Shown here piece after piece: positions 17,135 through 25,901 of a stretch of DNA of 64,000 bases (position 1 is the first letter of the stretch; each line of letters begins with the position of its first letter). The notes beneath the pieces are model-generated. The model saw only the letters and a list, made by a program, of their open reading frames with translations. It did not search any database and was not told the DNA's origin. Origin of the DNA: Thermosynechococcus vestitus BP-1 (GTDB taxonomy: Bacteria; Cyanobacteriota; Cyanobacteriia; Thermosynechococcales; Thermosynechococcaceae); assembly GCF_000011345.1 (NCBI RefSeq), contig NC_004113.1, forward strand, positions 1,860,001 through 1,924,000. The letters are read 5' to 3'. The translations under genes and the position numbers were made by a program.

Positions 17135-19303
17135 ATGCGCCTCAAATCGTTGCCAACCGATGGCTGGCTTTTGCTCCTAGGCATTCTAGCCCTCCTAGGA
17201 ATATTGCTTTGGCAACTGGACTGGCGGAATTTACTACCGAATCTTGTCGGTTTTTGGCATGAGGGACAGGCCATCATGCGCCCCCAAGGAACTACACTTG
17301 AAGCATTGCTGTTGCCCGCCTTTGTTTGGCTTGCCATCACATTTTTACTCAAGGAACTCTCCCCCAAACCCACTTTTTGGTCACGGCTTATTGTTAGTGT
17401 AGGCATTGCCTTACTGGGAATCCGTTACGAATTGTGGCGCTTCTTTGGCAGCCTCAACCTGGATGATCGCCTCAATGGCACGATCTCCCTTGCCCTCTTT
17501 TTGGCGGAACTGCTGACGGTTCTCAATAGTGTGGCCTTTTTCTTTCACTGTATTTTCTCTATTGACCGCACTCCTGAAGCTGATCGCCTGAGCCAAGCAG
17601 TGATTCGCGGTGAGTATCTGCCTTGGGTAGATGTGATCTTACCAACCTACAACGAAGGTGTCGAGATTTTGCGCCGCTCCGTGATTGCCTGCCAAGCCAT
17701 GGACTACCCCCACAAGCGCATTTACCTCCTCGATGATACCCGTCGCCCCGCCGTGCGCGCCCTTGCCAAAGAACTGGGCTGTGAATATCGCGATCGCCCC
17801 GACAACCGCCATGCCAAAGCCGGGAACATTAACCATGCTCTGCCCACGCTCACGGGGGAACTGATTGCCGTTTTTGATGCCGACTTCATGCCGACGCGGA
17901 ACTTCCTCACCCGCACTGTGGGCTTTTTCCAGGATGCCAAAACAGCCATGGTGCAGACGCCGCAGCATTTTTTCAATGAGGATCCGGTCACTGTCAATCT
18001 TGGCCTAGAGGGAATTGTCAATAATGAGCAGACGCTCTTCTTTCGCTTTATTCAACCCAGCCGTGACTTCTTCAACGCCGTGGTATGCTGTGGCACTTGT
18101 TTTGTGATTCGCCGCAGTGCCCTTGATGAAATTGGTGGCATTCCGACGGACAGTATCACCGAAGACTACATGACAACCATTAAGCTGCAAACCCGCGGCT
18201 ATCGGGTGAAATACCTCAATGAAGCCCTGGCCGCTGGCATGTCACCGGAGACAATTAGTGCCTACATTAATCAACGATTGCGCTGGGGGCAAGGCACCTT
18301 GCAAATGCTTTTTCTGGGGGGGAATTTTCTCACAGCCCCCAATCTGCGACTAACGCAGCGTCTCTCCCATGCCCTCAGTATCATCTACTGGTTTCTTTCC
18401 ATTCCCCGGGTGATCTTTCTTTTGGCACCCCTGGCCTTTTTGCTCTTTGGTATTGCCCCTTTGCGAGCCACAGTGAACGAGATTCTCTACTTTTATTTTC
18501 CCTACTACTTGGGGAATATCATGGCCTTTTCATGGCTGACGGAGGGTCGCCGCTCTGCCTTTTGGTCCGATGTCTATGAAACAATAATTGCCTTTCCTAT
18601 GGCGATAACCGTGATTCGTACCCTCATTAGTCCGAGGGGCAAAACCTTCAAAGTGACCCCCAAAGGGGTGGTGGATCCCCATCGCATCAATATCAACTGG
18701 CCCTTGATTCGTCCTCTGATGATCATTGCCATTTTGACAATTGGGGGTCTGATTTGGCGCAGTTCTCCCCTTCAAGAGACTATTGTCAATCCCGATAGCT
18801 TGGCGGTGAATGTCGTCTGGTCAATTTATAACCTGTCACTGCTGTTGGTGTGTATGCTGGTGGCCATTGATGTGCCCCAGCGGCGCCATCCGCGCTTCTT
18901 GCGCTCTGAACCCTGTGAATTGATTGTTGGGGGCGATCGCTACCGCGGGCAAACCGTTGATATTTCCGAAGAAGGGGTACGGATACGCCTCAACCGTTTT
19001 CCGCCAGAATCGCTCGGTCAGTCAGTGGGTGAACTGCACTTCCTTGAGCCCAGTCCCTTCATCAACCTACGCTTACCGGTCCAAGTGCGTTGGTCAAGAA
19101 CTGCAAACCTAGGCAGCAAGAGCCTAGTGCTAGAAATTGGTGTTCAATTTCTCTCCTTGTCTATTGCACAACAACGGCACCTGATTAACTATCTCTACTG
19201 TCAACCAGGTCAATGGGATGAGGTGCGTGTTCCTGAAGTTAAAACCACTTGGGCACTGCTGCAGAGTATCTTTCGCTTGTATCCCCTTGCAGAGAGCCGC
19301 TAA
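17135..19303 (+). CDS. cellulose synthase-like glycosyltransferase with PilZ domain
   Basis: A 722-residue inner-membrane GT2 enzyme of the BcsA type, which polymerises glucose from UDP-glucose. N-terminal membrane helices (to about 140) precede the GT core with DD at 200-201, DAD at 248-250, TED at 342-344 and QRLRW at 380-384. Further helices and a C-terminal PilZ domain follow, with RRHPRF and DISEEG as c-di-GMP ligands (about 585-625). All catalytic and c-di-GMP residues appear intact, so activity is probably switched by c-di-GMP. Coupled to the HlyD-like gene, it resembles the extracellular cellulose system described in Thermosynechococcus vulcanus. No bcsB or bcsC homologue is adjacent. 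Confidence 0.92.
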   Translation: MRLKSLPTDGWLLLLGILALLGILLWQLDWRNLLPNLVGFWHEGQAIMRPQGTTLEALLLPAFVWLAITFLLKELSPKPTFWSRLIVSVGIALLGIRYELWRFFGSLNLDDRLNGTISLALFLAELLTVLNSVAFFFHCIFSIDRTPEADRLSQAVIRGEYLPWVDVILPTYNEGVEILRRSVIACQAMDYPHKRIYLLDDTRRPAVRALAKELGCEYRDRPDNRHAKAGNINHALPTLTGELIAVFDADFMPTRNFLTRTVGFFQDAKTAMVQTPQHFFNEDPVTVNLGLEGIVNNEQTLFFRFIQPSRDFFNAVVCCGTCFVIRRSALDEIGGIPTDSITEDYMTTIKLQTRGYRVKYLNEALAAGMSPETISAYINQRLRWGQGTLQMLFLGGNFLTAPNLRLTQRLSHALSIIYWFLSIPRVIFLLAPLAFLLFGIAPLRATVNEILYFYFPYYLGNIMAFSWLTEGRRSAFWSDVYETIIAFPMAITVIRTLISPRGKTFKVTPKGVVDPHRININWPLIRPLMIIAILTIGGLIWRSSPLQETIVNPDSLAVNVVWSIYNLSLLLVCMLVAIDVPQRRHPRFLRSEPCELIVGGDRYRGQTVDISEEGVRIRLNRFPPESLGQSVGELHFLEPSPFINLRLPVQVRWSRTANLGSKSLVLEIGVQFLSLSIAQQRHLINYLYCQPGQWDEVRVPEVKTTWALLQSIFRLYPLAESR

Positions 19304-20484
19304 CCATTCAGAAGGGCAAGGAGATTTTGAATTGCCATACTGGTTGCGCGAATTGCTGCATGAATATTGGCATTTTTGGGCTCAACTTGCAGCAGATAGG
19401 CCAAGCTAGATTGGAGATACGTCAGGGCCATCTGAGTGTTGGAATCAATGTGCTGGTAGGCTTGGGGTGAGTAGGGCTGACCATAACTGGGATGGGGATA
19501 GCCGACGGAGTGCTCATAGTTTGCCCCTGGATACCCTTGGGAATAGTCGTAGTTGGGGTGGGGATAGCCAACGGAGTGCTCGTAGTTTGCCGCTGAATAC
19601 CCTTGGGAATAGTCGTAGTTCGGATGGGGATAGCCAACGGAGTACTCGTAGTTCGCCGCTGAATATCCTTGGCTGGCTTCAGCCGGTTGTGCAGGCTCAG
19701 AGAGCGTTGAAACGGTTGTTGCAACCGTAGGTACCTGTGGCGCTGAAGGCAAAATAACGGCTTGCTCTTTTTCCCCTGGTTCACCAGCAGGGGAGGGAAC
19801 TGGCGTTGATGGGGTGCCACTGGCTTTGGCAGCCATCATTTCCGTGGCCTCGAGGATTTGGGTGGGCTCACTGTCGATTTCTCCCATACGTTCTCCCCGT
19901 TTGTAGCCAGTAATTTGGCTTGGACTTTCCTCAGTCCCTTGCTCGTCTTTTTTCAGCCACACAAGGAAGTCGGCGGCATTGTAAGTGACTTCTCCCCCCA
20001 AGGTACGAATGGCAACAAAGCCATTGGCCGCATTGACACTTTGAATAGGATACCAGGTGCCCCGATAGAGAATCATCGCATCCATACCGAGGGAGTTGCC
20101 TCCTGTAAGAACACCGCGTCGCTTACCCCGTGCCCAGCGGTCTTTCCACAGCACTCCCGCTTCGGTGTATTGGATCACATAGCCTTCGGGAACATTGCGG
20201 TGTTCATAACGTAAAAATCCGGGGGTTTGAGCGATGCCGACTTGGAAGATTTCATAATCTACCATTACCTCTTGAATCAGAGGTCGATAGGGTGATGCAT
20301 CCCGCACTTCAATGGCAAGGGTGGGGGCCTCTGTTTTCACCCGTGCAACAATGCCATCTTTGTAGGAAATGAGCTGGACTTCATCAAACGTTGTTTCTAC
20401 GCGCAGGTGCCGATTCGAGAGCATTCGCGAATTTTTCTGAATCAAGTCTTTAATAAATTGGTCTATTAATTCGCGATCGCCCAT
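19300..20484 (-). CDS. hypothetical protein with Tyr-rich tandem repeats
   Basis: A 394-residue protein without signal peptide or clear membrane helix. Residues 1-175 form a globular domain of unknown family. Residues 190-270 are low-complexity Pro/Glu/Ala-rich. Residues 270-335 hold three copies of a 22-residue unit rich in Tyr, Gly, Ser, Asn and Pro (NYEYSVGYPHPNYDYSQG type), and the last 50 residues are helical. The repeats resemble prion-like or adhesive low-complexity segments. Its stop overlaps that of the convergent cellulose synthase (CTAA). No function can be assigned. Confidence 0.75.
   Translation of the reverse strand: MGDRELIDQFIKDLIQKNSRMLSNRHLRVETTFDEVQLISYKDGIVARVKTEAPTLAIEVRDASPYRPLIQEVMVDYEIFQVGIAQTPGFLRYEHRNVPEGYVIQYTEAGVLWKDRWARGKRRGVLTGGNSLGMDAMILYRGTWYPIQSVNAANGFVAIRTLGGEVTYNAADFLVWLKKDEQGTEESPSQITGYKRGERMGEIDSEPTQILEATEMMAAKASGTPSTPVPSPAGEPGEKEQAVILPSAPQVPTVATTVSTLSEPAQPAEASQGYSAANYEYSVGYPHPNYDYSQGYSAANYEHSVGYPHPNYDYSQGYPGANYEHSVGYPHPSYGQPYSPQAYQHIDSNTQMALTYLQSSLAYLLQVEPKNANIHAAIRATSMAIQNLLALLNG
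19491..19672. repeat. 66-bp in-frame tandem repeat
   Basis: Two full 66-base units (19491-19556 and 19557-19622) and a partial third (from 19623) lie in direct tandem, differing by a few substitutions. The unit is a multiple of three, so it encodes the 22-residue Tyr-rich repeats of the gene on the minus strand. Confidence 0.9.
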
Positions 20485-20706
20485 AGTCTTTGCTTTGAAT
20501 CACCGTAAGAAGCCTGCGAGCCACTGGGCCTAGGGAGCCTATCCTTTTGTGTTCATTATATTCCCCATGAGTCTCTTTCTATAGAGGGCATTGCTTAATG
20601 CAACTTTCGAATACTAGAGCCATTCTTGCATCGTGGCCACAGGTTAGCTTAGCAACCCTACAAATGCCAGCCTAGGACAAAAAACTTCCTACCAACAACC
20701 GCAAAT

Positions 20707-21291
20707 CTACGGATTCAAGGTCTGGAAATACTCCCGCAGCCGCTGCAAAGCCTGACCGCGATGACTCACTTGTTGCTTTTCGACGGGACTCATCTCGGCA
20801 AAGGTACGCTGCTGACTGGGCACCCAAAAGACAGGATCATAGCCAAACCCCCCCTGACCCCGGGGAGCGGTTAAAATCTCGCCTGCACACCGTCCCTCAG
20901 TTGTAACGGCAATCGTGCCATCGGGACGTGCTAGGGCAATGACACAAATAAATTCAGCGGCGCGATCGCTCACGTCGGCCATTTCCCGCAATAGACGCTC
21001 AATGCGCTCAGCATCCGTAGCCCCATAGCGAGCCGAATAGATCCCCGGTGCCCCCTGAAGGGCATGAACTGCTAGCCCCGAATCGTCGGCGATCGCCCAC
21101 TCTCCCATTACTTTGGCGGCAGTAGCGGCCTTCAAACAGGCGTTGGCCACAAAGGAATCCGCAGTTTCCGCAATCTCAATGGCGGCTGGCAGGGCTACCA
21201 ACTCCCCAATCCACGGCTGTAACCACCCTTGAAACTCTTTAACTTTGCCTGCATTGTGGCTGGCTAAGACAGCTTGGGCAAGAATGGGCAT
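20707..21291 (-). CDS. rdgB: non-canonical purine NTP pyrophosphatase (RdgB/HAM1)
   Basis: A 194-residue house-cleaning pyrophosphatase that removes dITP and XTP from nucleotide pools. Motifs visible are SHNAGKVKEF, ADDSGLAVHALQGAPGIYSARY and GGFGYDPVFWVP, followed by SHRGQAL. The upstream aspartic-protease gene ends three bases before its start codon, so the two form an operon. Confidence 0.94.
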   Translation of the reverse strand: MPILAQAVLASHNAGKVKEFQGWLQPWIGELVALPAAIEIAETADSFVANACLKAATAAKVMGEWAIADDSGLAVHALQGAPGIYSARYGATDAERIERLLREMADVSDRAAEFICVIALARPDGTIAVTTEGRCAGEILTAPRGQGGFGYDPVFWVPSQQRTFAEMSPVEKQQVSHRGQALQRLREYFQTLNP

Positions 21292-21294
21292 TTC

Positions 21295-21957
21295 CTACGG
21301 ACGACGCTGCAACTGAATATGATCTTGCCGCAAAGTGACATCGAAATGCTGAAGAAAATCTTGTCCCAAAAGGCCAATGGTCATTTCAGGCCCAGCCACG
21401 GCAACGGGCAATTGCTGACGATGGAAGCCACCGACGCTGATGGATTGGACATAGACAACTGGCAGCACCACTGGACCATTGGCAGTATGAAACAGGCGAT
21501 GATCCACCACTTGAGCTGGGGTAATGCCTAAAGCCCGTGCCAGCGATCGCGTAATCACCGTCATACTGGCTCCTGAGTCCACCAGCATCTCAAACCGCAG
21601 TCGTTGGTTAAACGTCACTTGAATAACGGGAATCCCTCCCTGTCGCCGTAGAATCGGTATCATGCCCCTGGGTTGAGTGATCACTGTTGCCCCTGAGGGA
21701 GCAGGGGTTGGGGGCAGTTGTTGCAGTCGTAGCAATTCTTGACGATAGCTGCCAAGGGCTTGGGCCTGTTGGGGATACTCACGAATGACCTGATCGAGAA
21801 TTTGCACCGCTGTTGCCCAGTCTTGGTTGGCGATCGCCCGATAAAAAGTTTCTGGCAGGACAACCGAAGGCTTTCCCTTGGCCGGAGCAATTAGGAACAC
21901 CATGCCTGCCAGCGTCGCTAGTGCCCAATATCCCCAATATCCACGTTCTTGGGTCAT
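21295..21957 (-). CDS. retropepsin-like aspartic protease
   Basis: A 220-residue protein with an N-terminal hydrophobic segment (about residues 8-25) that suggests a membrane anchor or signal. A helical region follows, then a C-terminal retropepsin-like domain with the active-site LVDSGASMTVI (Asp near residue 133) and the flap-like GLLGQDFLQ segment. Proteins of this fold act as homodimers because they carry one catalytic Asp each. The substrate is unknown. It sits directly upstream of rdgB. Confidence 0.85.
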   Translation of the reverse strand: MTQERGYWGYWALATLAGMVFLIAPAKGKPSVVLPETFYRAIANQDWATAVQILDQVIREYPQQAQALGSYRQELLRLQQLPPTPAPSGATVITQPRGMIPILRRQGGIPVIQVTFNQRLRFEMLVDSGASMTVITRSLARALGITPAQVVDHRLFHTANGPVVLPVVYVQSISVGGFHRQQLPVAVAGPEMTIGLLGQDFLQHFDVTLRQDHIQLQRRP

Positions 21958-22044
21958 GATTTTCTGCCTACCCTAGGATCAATAGTCGTCAATAGTAGAG
22001 TAGTCAATAGTAGCGAGATAACCGCTAGCTCTTCCAAACTGCCA

Positions 22045-22614
22045 ATGAGCACGCAACCTTCGCCGCAACTGAGTCCTGAAGACTATTTGCAATGGGAAAC
22101 CCAAAATGGGGTTAAGCACGAGTACAGCAACGGCCAAATATATGCCATAGCAGGAGCTAGTGATGCCCACGTCACCCTAGCCTTGAATTTGGCTACCCTT
22201 TTACACCCCACTGTGCGGCAACAGGGTTGTCGTCTCTACATTTCAGATATGAAAGTGCGCCTAGAAGAGCGCAACTGCTTTTACTATCCAGATCTATTTG
22301 TAACCTGTGATCCACGGGATCAGGAAACACGGCTCTATAAATCCTTCCCTTGCTTGGTGATTGAGGTGCTCTCTCCCTCAACCGAGGCCTTTGATCGCGG
22401 CGATAAATTCATTGACTATCAAAGCCTTGAGAGCCTCGAGGAATATGTACTGGTTAATACCCGCCGCCAGCGATTGGAAAGCTTTCGTCGCAGTAGCTCA
22501 GGCTTATGGGTTTGGCAGGCCTACTCCCCCCCAGAAGATGGGGTTGAGCTCAAGAGCATTGGCTGGCAAGGCCACCTATCTGCCATTTATGAAGATGTTA
22601 CCCTAGAGCCCTAA
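22045..22614 (+). CDS. Uma2 family (DUF820) PD-(D/E)XK nuclease-fold protein
   Basis: A 189-residue member of the Uma2/DUF820 family, which is greatly expanded in cyanobacteria. Visible motifs are SPEDYLQWE, HEYSNGQIYAIAGAS, YPDLFVTCD and LVIEVLSPSTEAFD; the Asp and Glu residues form the restriction-endonuclease-like active site. The biological role of the family is unresolved. The ATG at 22045 was preferred; the frame runs upstream to 21949, into the divergent protease gene. Three copies of TCAATAGT lie upstream (21979, 21989 and 22004). Confidence 0.88.
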   Translation: MSTQPSPQLSPEDYLQWETQNGVKHEYSNGQIYAIAGASDAHVTLALNLATLLHPTVRQQGCRLYISDMKVRLEERNCFYYPDLFVTCDPRDQETRLYKSFPCLVIEVLSPSTEAFDRGDKFIDYQSLESLEEYVLVNTRRQRLESFRRSSSGLWVWQAYSPPEDGVELKSIGWQGHLSAIYEDVTLEP

Positions 22615-22620
22615 TCTCAA

Positions 22621-23025
22621 TCAAAAGTTTGTGTGAATCGCCTCCATCGGACACGCGGCAACACACTGCTCACAGACAATGCAACGGGAACGGGTAAATT
22701 GGAGTTGAAACGTTTCTGGATGGAGTGTCAGTGCCTGAGTAGGGCATACCCCTGTACAGAGGCCACAGTGGACGCAGGCCTGCTCATCAATGACAATTTC
22801 ACGACTGGCAAGGGACACCTCAATATTCTGCTGCCGCAACCATTCGAGGGCAGCCTCCATTTGGTCAATGTCCCCAGCCAATTCTAGAACCAGTTTACCC
22901 ACTTGGTTAGGTGCCACTTGGGCACGGATGATATTGGCAGCGATATTAAAGTCCTTGGCCAAGCGGTAGGTAACGGGCATTTGAATCGTCCGCCTGGGGA
23001 ATGTCAATGTAACTCGCTTTTTCAC
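22621..23025 (-). CDS. NIL domain plus two [4Fe-4S] ferredoxin
   Basis: A 134-residue protein. Residues 1-75 match the NIL ligand-binding-like domain (RVTLTFP, YRLAKDFNIAANII). Residues 80-134 are a bacterial-type ferredoxin with two CxxCxxCxxxCP clusters (CVHCGLCTGVCP and CIVCEQCVAACP). The GTG at 23025 was chosen because it yields MKKRVTLTFP, the opening I associate with cyanobacterial homologues. The frame is open 18 codons further, and that extension holds four extra Cys residues. It may serve electron transfer or iron-sulfur sensing. Confidence 0.9.
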   Translation of the reverse strand: MKKRVTLTFPRRTIQMPVTYRLAKDFNIAANIIRAQVAPNQVGKLVLELAGDIDQMEAALEWLRQQNIEVSLASREIVIDEQACVHCGLCTGVCPTQALTLHPETFQLQFTRSRCIVCEQCVAACPMEAIHTNF

Positions 23026-23335
23026 TGGTTGAAGATTTTTAGCACAACCTTTTTCACAAGTATCGCACACTCCCAACACTGGGAAAGTTAGTGCACAGTC
23101 TTTTTCATAGGAATTGAAAAACCAAAAATATTAAATTTTGTTTACTAGATAAATTTATACTTTTCTCCGATCCCTTCAGTCCCGTTCAGTTGTCAGCGCA
23201 CTGGTAGTGAAAATATTATTCCGACTGTCTAGTGTTTAATTAAAGCGTATTGATTTTGGGGATTGTGTCAACGGAATCAAAGGTGAGTTAACAATGCTCC
23301 GGTAGCTTATTGTTATCCCATTCACCAAAGGAGGA
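23026..23335. other. AT-rich intergenic region
   Basis: About 310 bases with no supported gene. It holds the upstream region of the NIL-ferredoxin gene and the 3' side of the CapA gene. AAAGGAGG at 23327-23334 looks like a ribosome binding site on the plus strand, but no plausible reading frame follows it. Confidence 0.6.
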
Positions 23336-24859
23336 CTAGGATTGGGAATAGCTGTTGAGAATCTCGCCGAAGCGTCCAATCTGCAAGGGAGTGTTGGGAA
23401 AGTCGGCTTGGATTAAACGGCGAATCAGTTGCACACTGGCAAAGTTTTGATCAATATGGGGAATCCCTTTGGCATCTAGGCGTACAGGAATGACTTTTCC
23501 TTGAATGAAGCGACCAGAACCGTCGAGTTCAACATCGAGGATCAGGGACTTGCCAAGGGGGCCGTGACTGCTTAGAGTCTGATAGCCGACAAAGTTCCCC
23601 AAGGAATAGGCAATAAGGCGGCCTTTGTACAATTCAAGGGCACGGGGGACATGGGGGCCATGACCCAAAACTAAATCGGCACCATTGTCAATCATGGTGC
23701 GAGCAAACTGAACTACATTGCCCCGGTCTTCGCCATAGAAGTACTCCGTGCGATCGCGGGTATGAATTTGATCGCTGCCTTCGGCGCCGCCGTGGAAACT
23801 GACAACCACAATGTCAGCGTTTTTCTTGGCCTCCTGCACAAGGGCAGCACCGGCCCTGTGGTCTTGAAGACGATTTTGGCCGTAGTAGGTGGCAAAGCCA
23901 ATAAATGCGGTTTTCAGGCCCTTGGCTTCAAGGTAGGTAATTTGATTGAGATCACCAATGGCGGTCATGCCAGCGGCGTTGATGTAGCGAATCGTATCGC
24001 GAAATCCCTGTTCGTTGAAGTCGTAGCTGTGGTTGTTGGCGATGTTGAGGATGTCAAAACCAGCTTGGCGTAAGACCTGAGCATAGCTGGGCGGTGAGCG
24101 AAAGGCAAAAGCGCGATCCCCCTGGGTCTTTTTGTAGGGATGGGGATGATCGGTAAGGGTACTTTCATAATTGCCAAAGAGGAAATCTGCCCCCTGAAGA
24201 TAGGGTTTGACTTGGTCAAAGAGCTTTTGGGGATCCGCAGGCAGGCGGTTCCTCGGGAAATTGGTGCCAAGGACAATATCGCCAACCGCCTTAATCCGCA
24301 AGCGGCGATCGCTAGGGGCGGGTGGGGGGGACACAAGGGACACATCAGGCTCAGGGGTTGTCAGGGCTGGACTGGGTGCCCCACTGGGTGGGGCATCGAC
24401 ACTGAGTTGATGTTGCAATGTCAGGGCAACGGCACCGGTGCCTGCGATCGCCAGCAAACCGAGGCCAAAGGCACTCACCGCCTGATGAGACCGTGGCGTG
24501 GCAGGTATAGCTGCATTTGAGCTGGAACTTGCTTGAAGAGGCGGCGCCGCCGGTAAGGTTTCCCGTAAGTCAACGGTCTGTGTCCATTCTGGCCATTCTT
24601 CGCCAACAAGCCGAGCATGGAGCCGCACCCGCAGAACCCCTTGGGGCGCCAATTGCCTGAGACCTCGGCAAACAAACTGAACACAGACTTGTGGGGGGAG
24701 CGATCGCGCCGCTTCAAACATAATTTGTAAACAGTCGCCCCGCCGCCGCACGAGGGCGCGCACCCCCTTGGCTTGGAGTGTGCGGTTCATTAAATGGGCA
24801 ATGGCCTCTGCTTCACCCTGACGTGCCTGCTGCCAAATCAAATCAAGGGAAGCGGTCAT
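23336..24859 (-). CDS. CapA-family metallophosphatase-fold protein with N-terminal cyanobacterial domain
   Basis: A 507-residue protein. Residues 1-95 form a cytoplasmic domain (IWQQARQGEAEAIAHLMNR) that I recall seeing fused to various cyanobacterial proteins. A Ser/Pro linker and one membrane helix (about 127-148) follow. The C-terminal CapA/PGA-cap domain shows AVGDIVLGTN, NYESTLTD, NIANNHSYDF, VSFHGGAE and GHGPHV, consistent with the metal-site residues. CapA proteins take part in poly-gamma-glutamate capsule or related envelope chemistry; no capB/capC lies nearby. The ATG at 24859 was preferred to a TTG two codons upstream. Confidence 0.87.
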   Translation of the reverse strand: MTASLDLIWQQARQGEAEAIAHLMNRTLQAKGVRALVRRRGDCLQIMFEAARSLPPQVCVQFVCRGLRQLAPQGVLRVRLHARLVGEEWPEWTQTVDLRETLPAAPPLQASSSSNAAIPATPRSHQAVSAFGLGLLAIAGTGAVALTLQHQLSVDAPPSGAPSPALTTPEPDVSLVSPPPAPSDRRLRIKAVGDIVLGTNFPRNRLPADPQKLFDQVKPYLQGADFLFGNYESTLTDHPHPYKKTQGDRAFAFRSPPSYAQVLRQAGFDILNIANNHSYDFNEQGFRDTIRYINAAGMTAIGDLNQITYLEAKGLKTAFIGFATYYGQNRLQDHRAGAALVQEAKKNADIVVVSFHGGAEGSDQIHTRDRTEYFYGEDRGNVVQFARTMIDNGADLVLGHGPHVPRALELYKGRLIAYSLGNFVGYQTLSSHGPLGKSLILDVELDGSGRFIQGKVIPVRLDAKGIPHIDQNFASVQLIRRLIQADFPNTPLQIGRFGEILNSYSQS

Positions 24860-24966
24860 GATCAAGGAACCTTCCGGCGATCGCGAGCAAACCTGTGGCT
24901 ATTCTGTGGCTATTCTATGGAAAGTCACTCATCTTGAAAGTTAGGGTCAGGCCAATTTGACAAACG

Positions 24967-25437
24967 TCACGCAGAGGCCTCTTGGGCATGCAAGGCTCGC
25001 AACAGATCATGGCGGCTAATGATGCCCACCAACTCCCCCTGATCGTTCAAAACCGGTAGGCGACTAATGTGGTGATTGACCATGAGGCGAGCTGCCTCGG
25101 AAATGGGTGCATCGACGTTAATCGTGTGGGGGTTGGGGGTCATGACATCCTGCACCTGTTGACCGAGGGTTTTCTTGAGGTGTTGATGAAAAGATTCTGG
25201 AGACTCAAAGTAAATGATGCTCCCTAGGAAAGTGATGTATAACGGCGGCTCTAAGGGGGCTTCGCGCACGATCAAGTCAGCTTCAGAAACCAATCCCACC
25301 AATTTGCCCTTATCATCCACGACGGGGAGGCCGCGCACCTGTTTTTCTTCCATGAGACGAACTGCCTCAGAAATCGGGGCATCGGCGGAAATGGTAAAGG
25401 GGTTGGGGGTCATGTAATCACGGACGAGAGCGGTCAT
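24967..25437 (-). CDS. CBS-domain pair protein
   Basis: A 156-residue protein made of two CBS domains (about residues 6-60 and 95-152). Both begin with an MTPNPxTI segment and contain ISEAxRLM and RLPVL/GLPVV. CBS pairs bind adenine nucleotides and regulate partners. The target cannot be read here. The stop of the chorismate mutase gene lies three bases from its start, so they are co-transcribed. Confidence 0.9.
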   Translation of the reverse strand: MTALVRDYMTPNPFTISADAPISEAVRLMEEKQVRGLPVVDDKGKLVGLVSEADLIVREAPLEPPLYITFLGSIIYFESPESFHQHLKKTLGQQVQDVMTPNPHTINVDAPISEAARLMVNHHISRLPVLNDQGELVGIISRHDLLRALHAQEASA

Positions 25438-25439
25438 AG

Positions 25440-25871
25440 TTAACCTAGGGAATGGGAGGACAGTTCGAGGGGATGGTAGTCACCATGCATGGCCAGATCG
25501 GGACGTAGGCTTTGAGCATGGCGCAGGTAGGCATGGTAAATCGGTTGATCCGGGTTGGGGGTGTTGAAGTAAATCAAGCAGCGGATACAGCGAGGCAGGC
25601 CTCCCTCTACGTGCATTTGCTGAACATCGAGGAGGGGAACGTTGCGCCAATGGGGGCATTCACGGGCGATCGCCGCCGGAAAGATCTGATCGAGGTCACG
25701 GGTGACAGAAAAGGTAACACTAATGACTTCCGAGAAATCAAGGGCATTGCGCCGCTCAATCTCGCCGAGGAGTTCCAAAACCGCCTCACGGATTGCGGGA
25801 ATTGAATTTTCAGTGGCGGTAGTTGCTCCACGAATTGCTCGGACGCGCCAGCCCACAGTGTGCTCCTCCAT
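25440..25871 (-). CDS. aroH: monofunctional chorismate mutase (AroH type)
   Basis: A 143-residue AroH-class trimeric chorismate mutase, converting chorismate to prephenate for Phe/Tyr synthesis. Motifs visible are RAIRGATTATENS at the N-terminus, FSVTRDLDQIFPA, CPHWRNVPLLDVQQMHVEG and CIRCLIYF; the Arg and Cys positions match the active site. The ATG at 25871 was preferred to a TTG one codon earlier. It lies between sppA and the CBS gene on the same strand. Confidence 0.93.
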   Translation of the reverse strand: MEEHTVGWRVRAIRGATTATENSIPAIREAVLELLGEIERRNALDFSEVISVTFSVTRDLDQIFPAAIARECPHWRNVPLLDVQQMHVEGGLPRCIRCLIYFNTPNPDQPIYHAYLRHAQSLRPDLAMHGDYHPLELSSHSLG

Positions 25872-25901
25872 CAAGACATCCGCAAGGGTACTGTATCCAG
25901 C

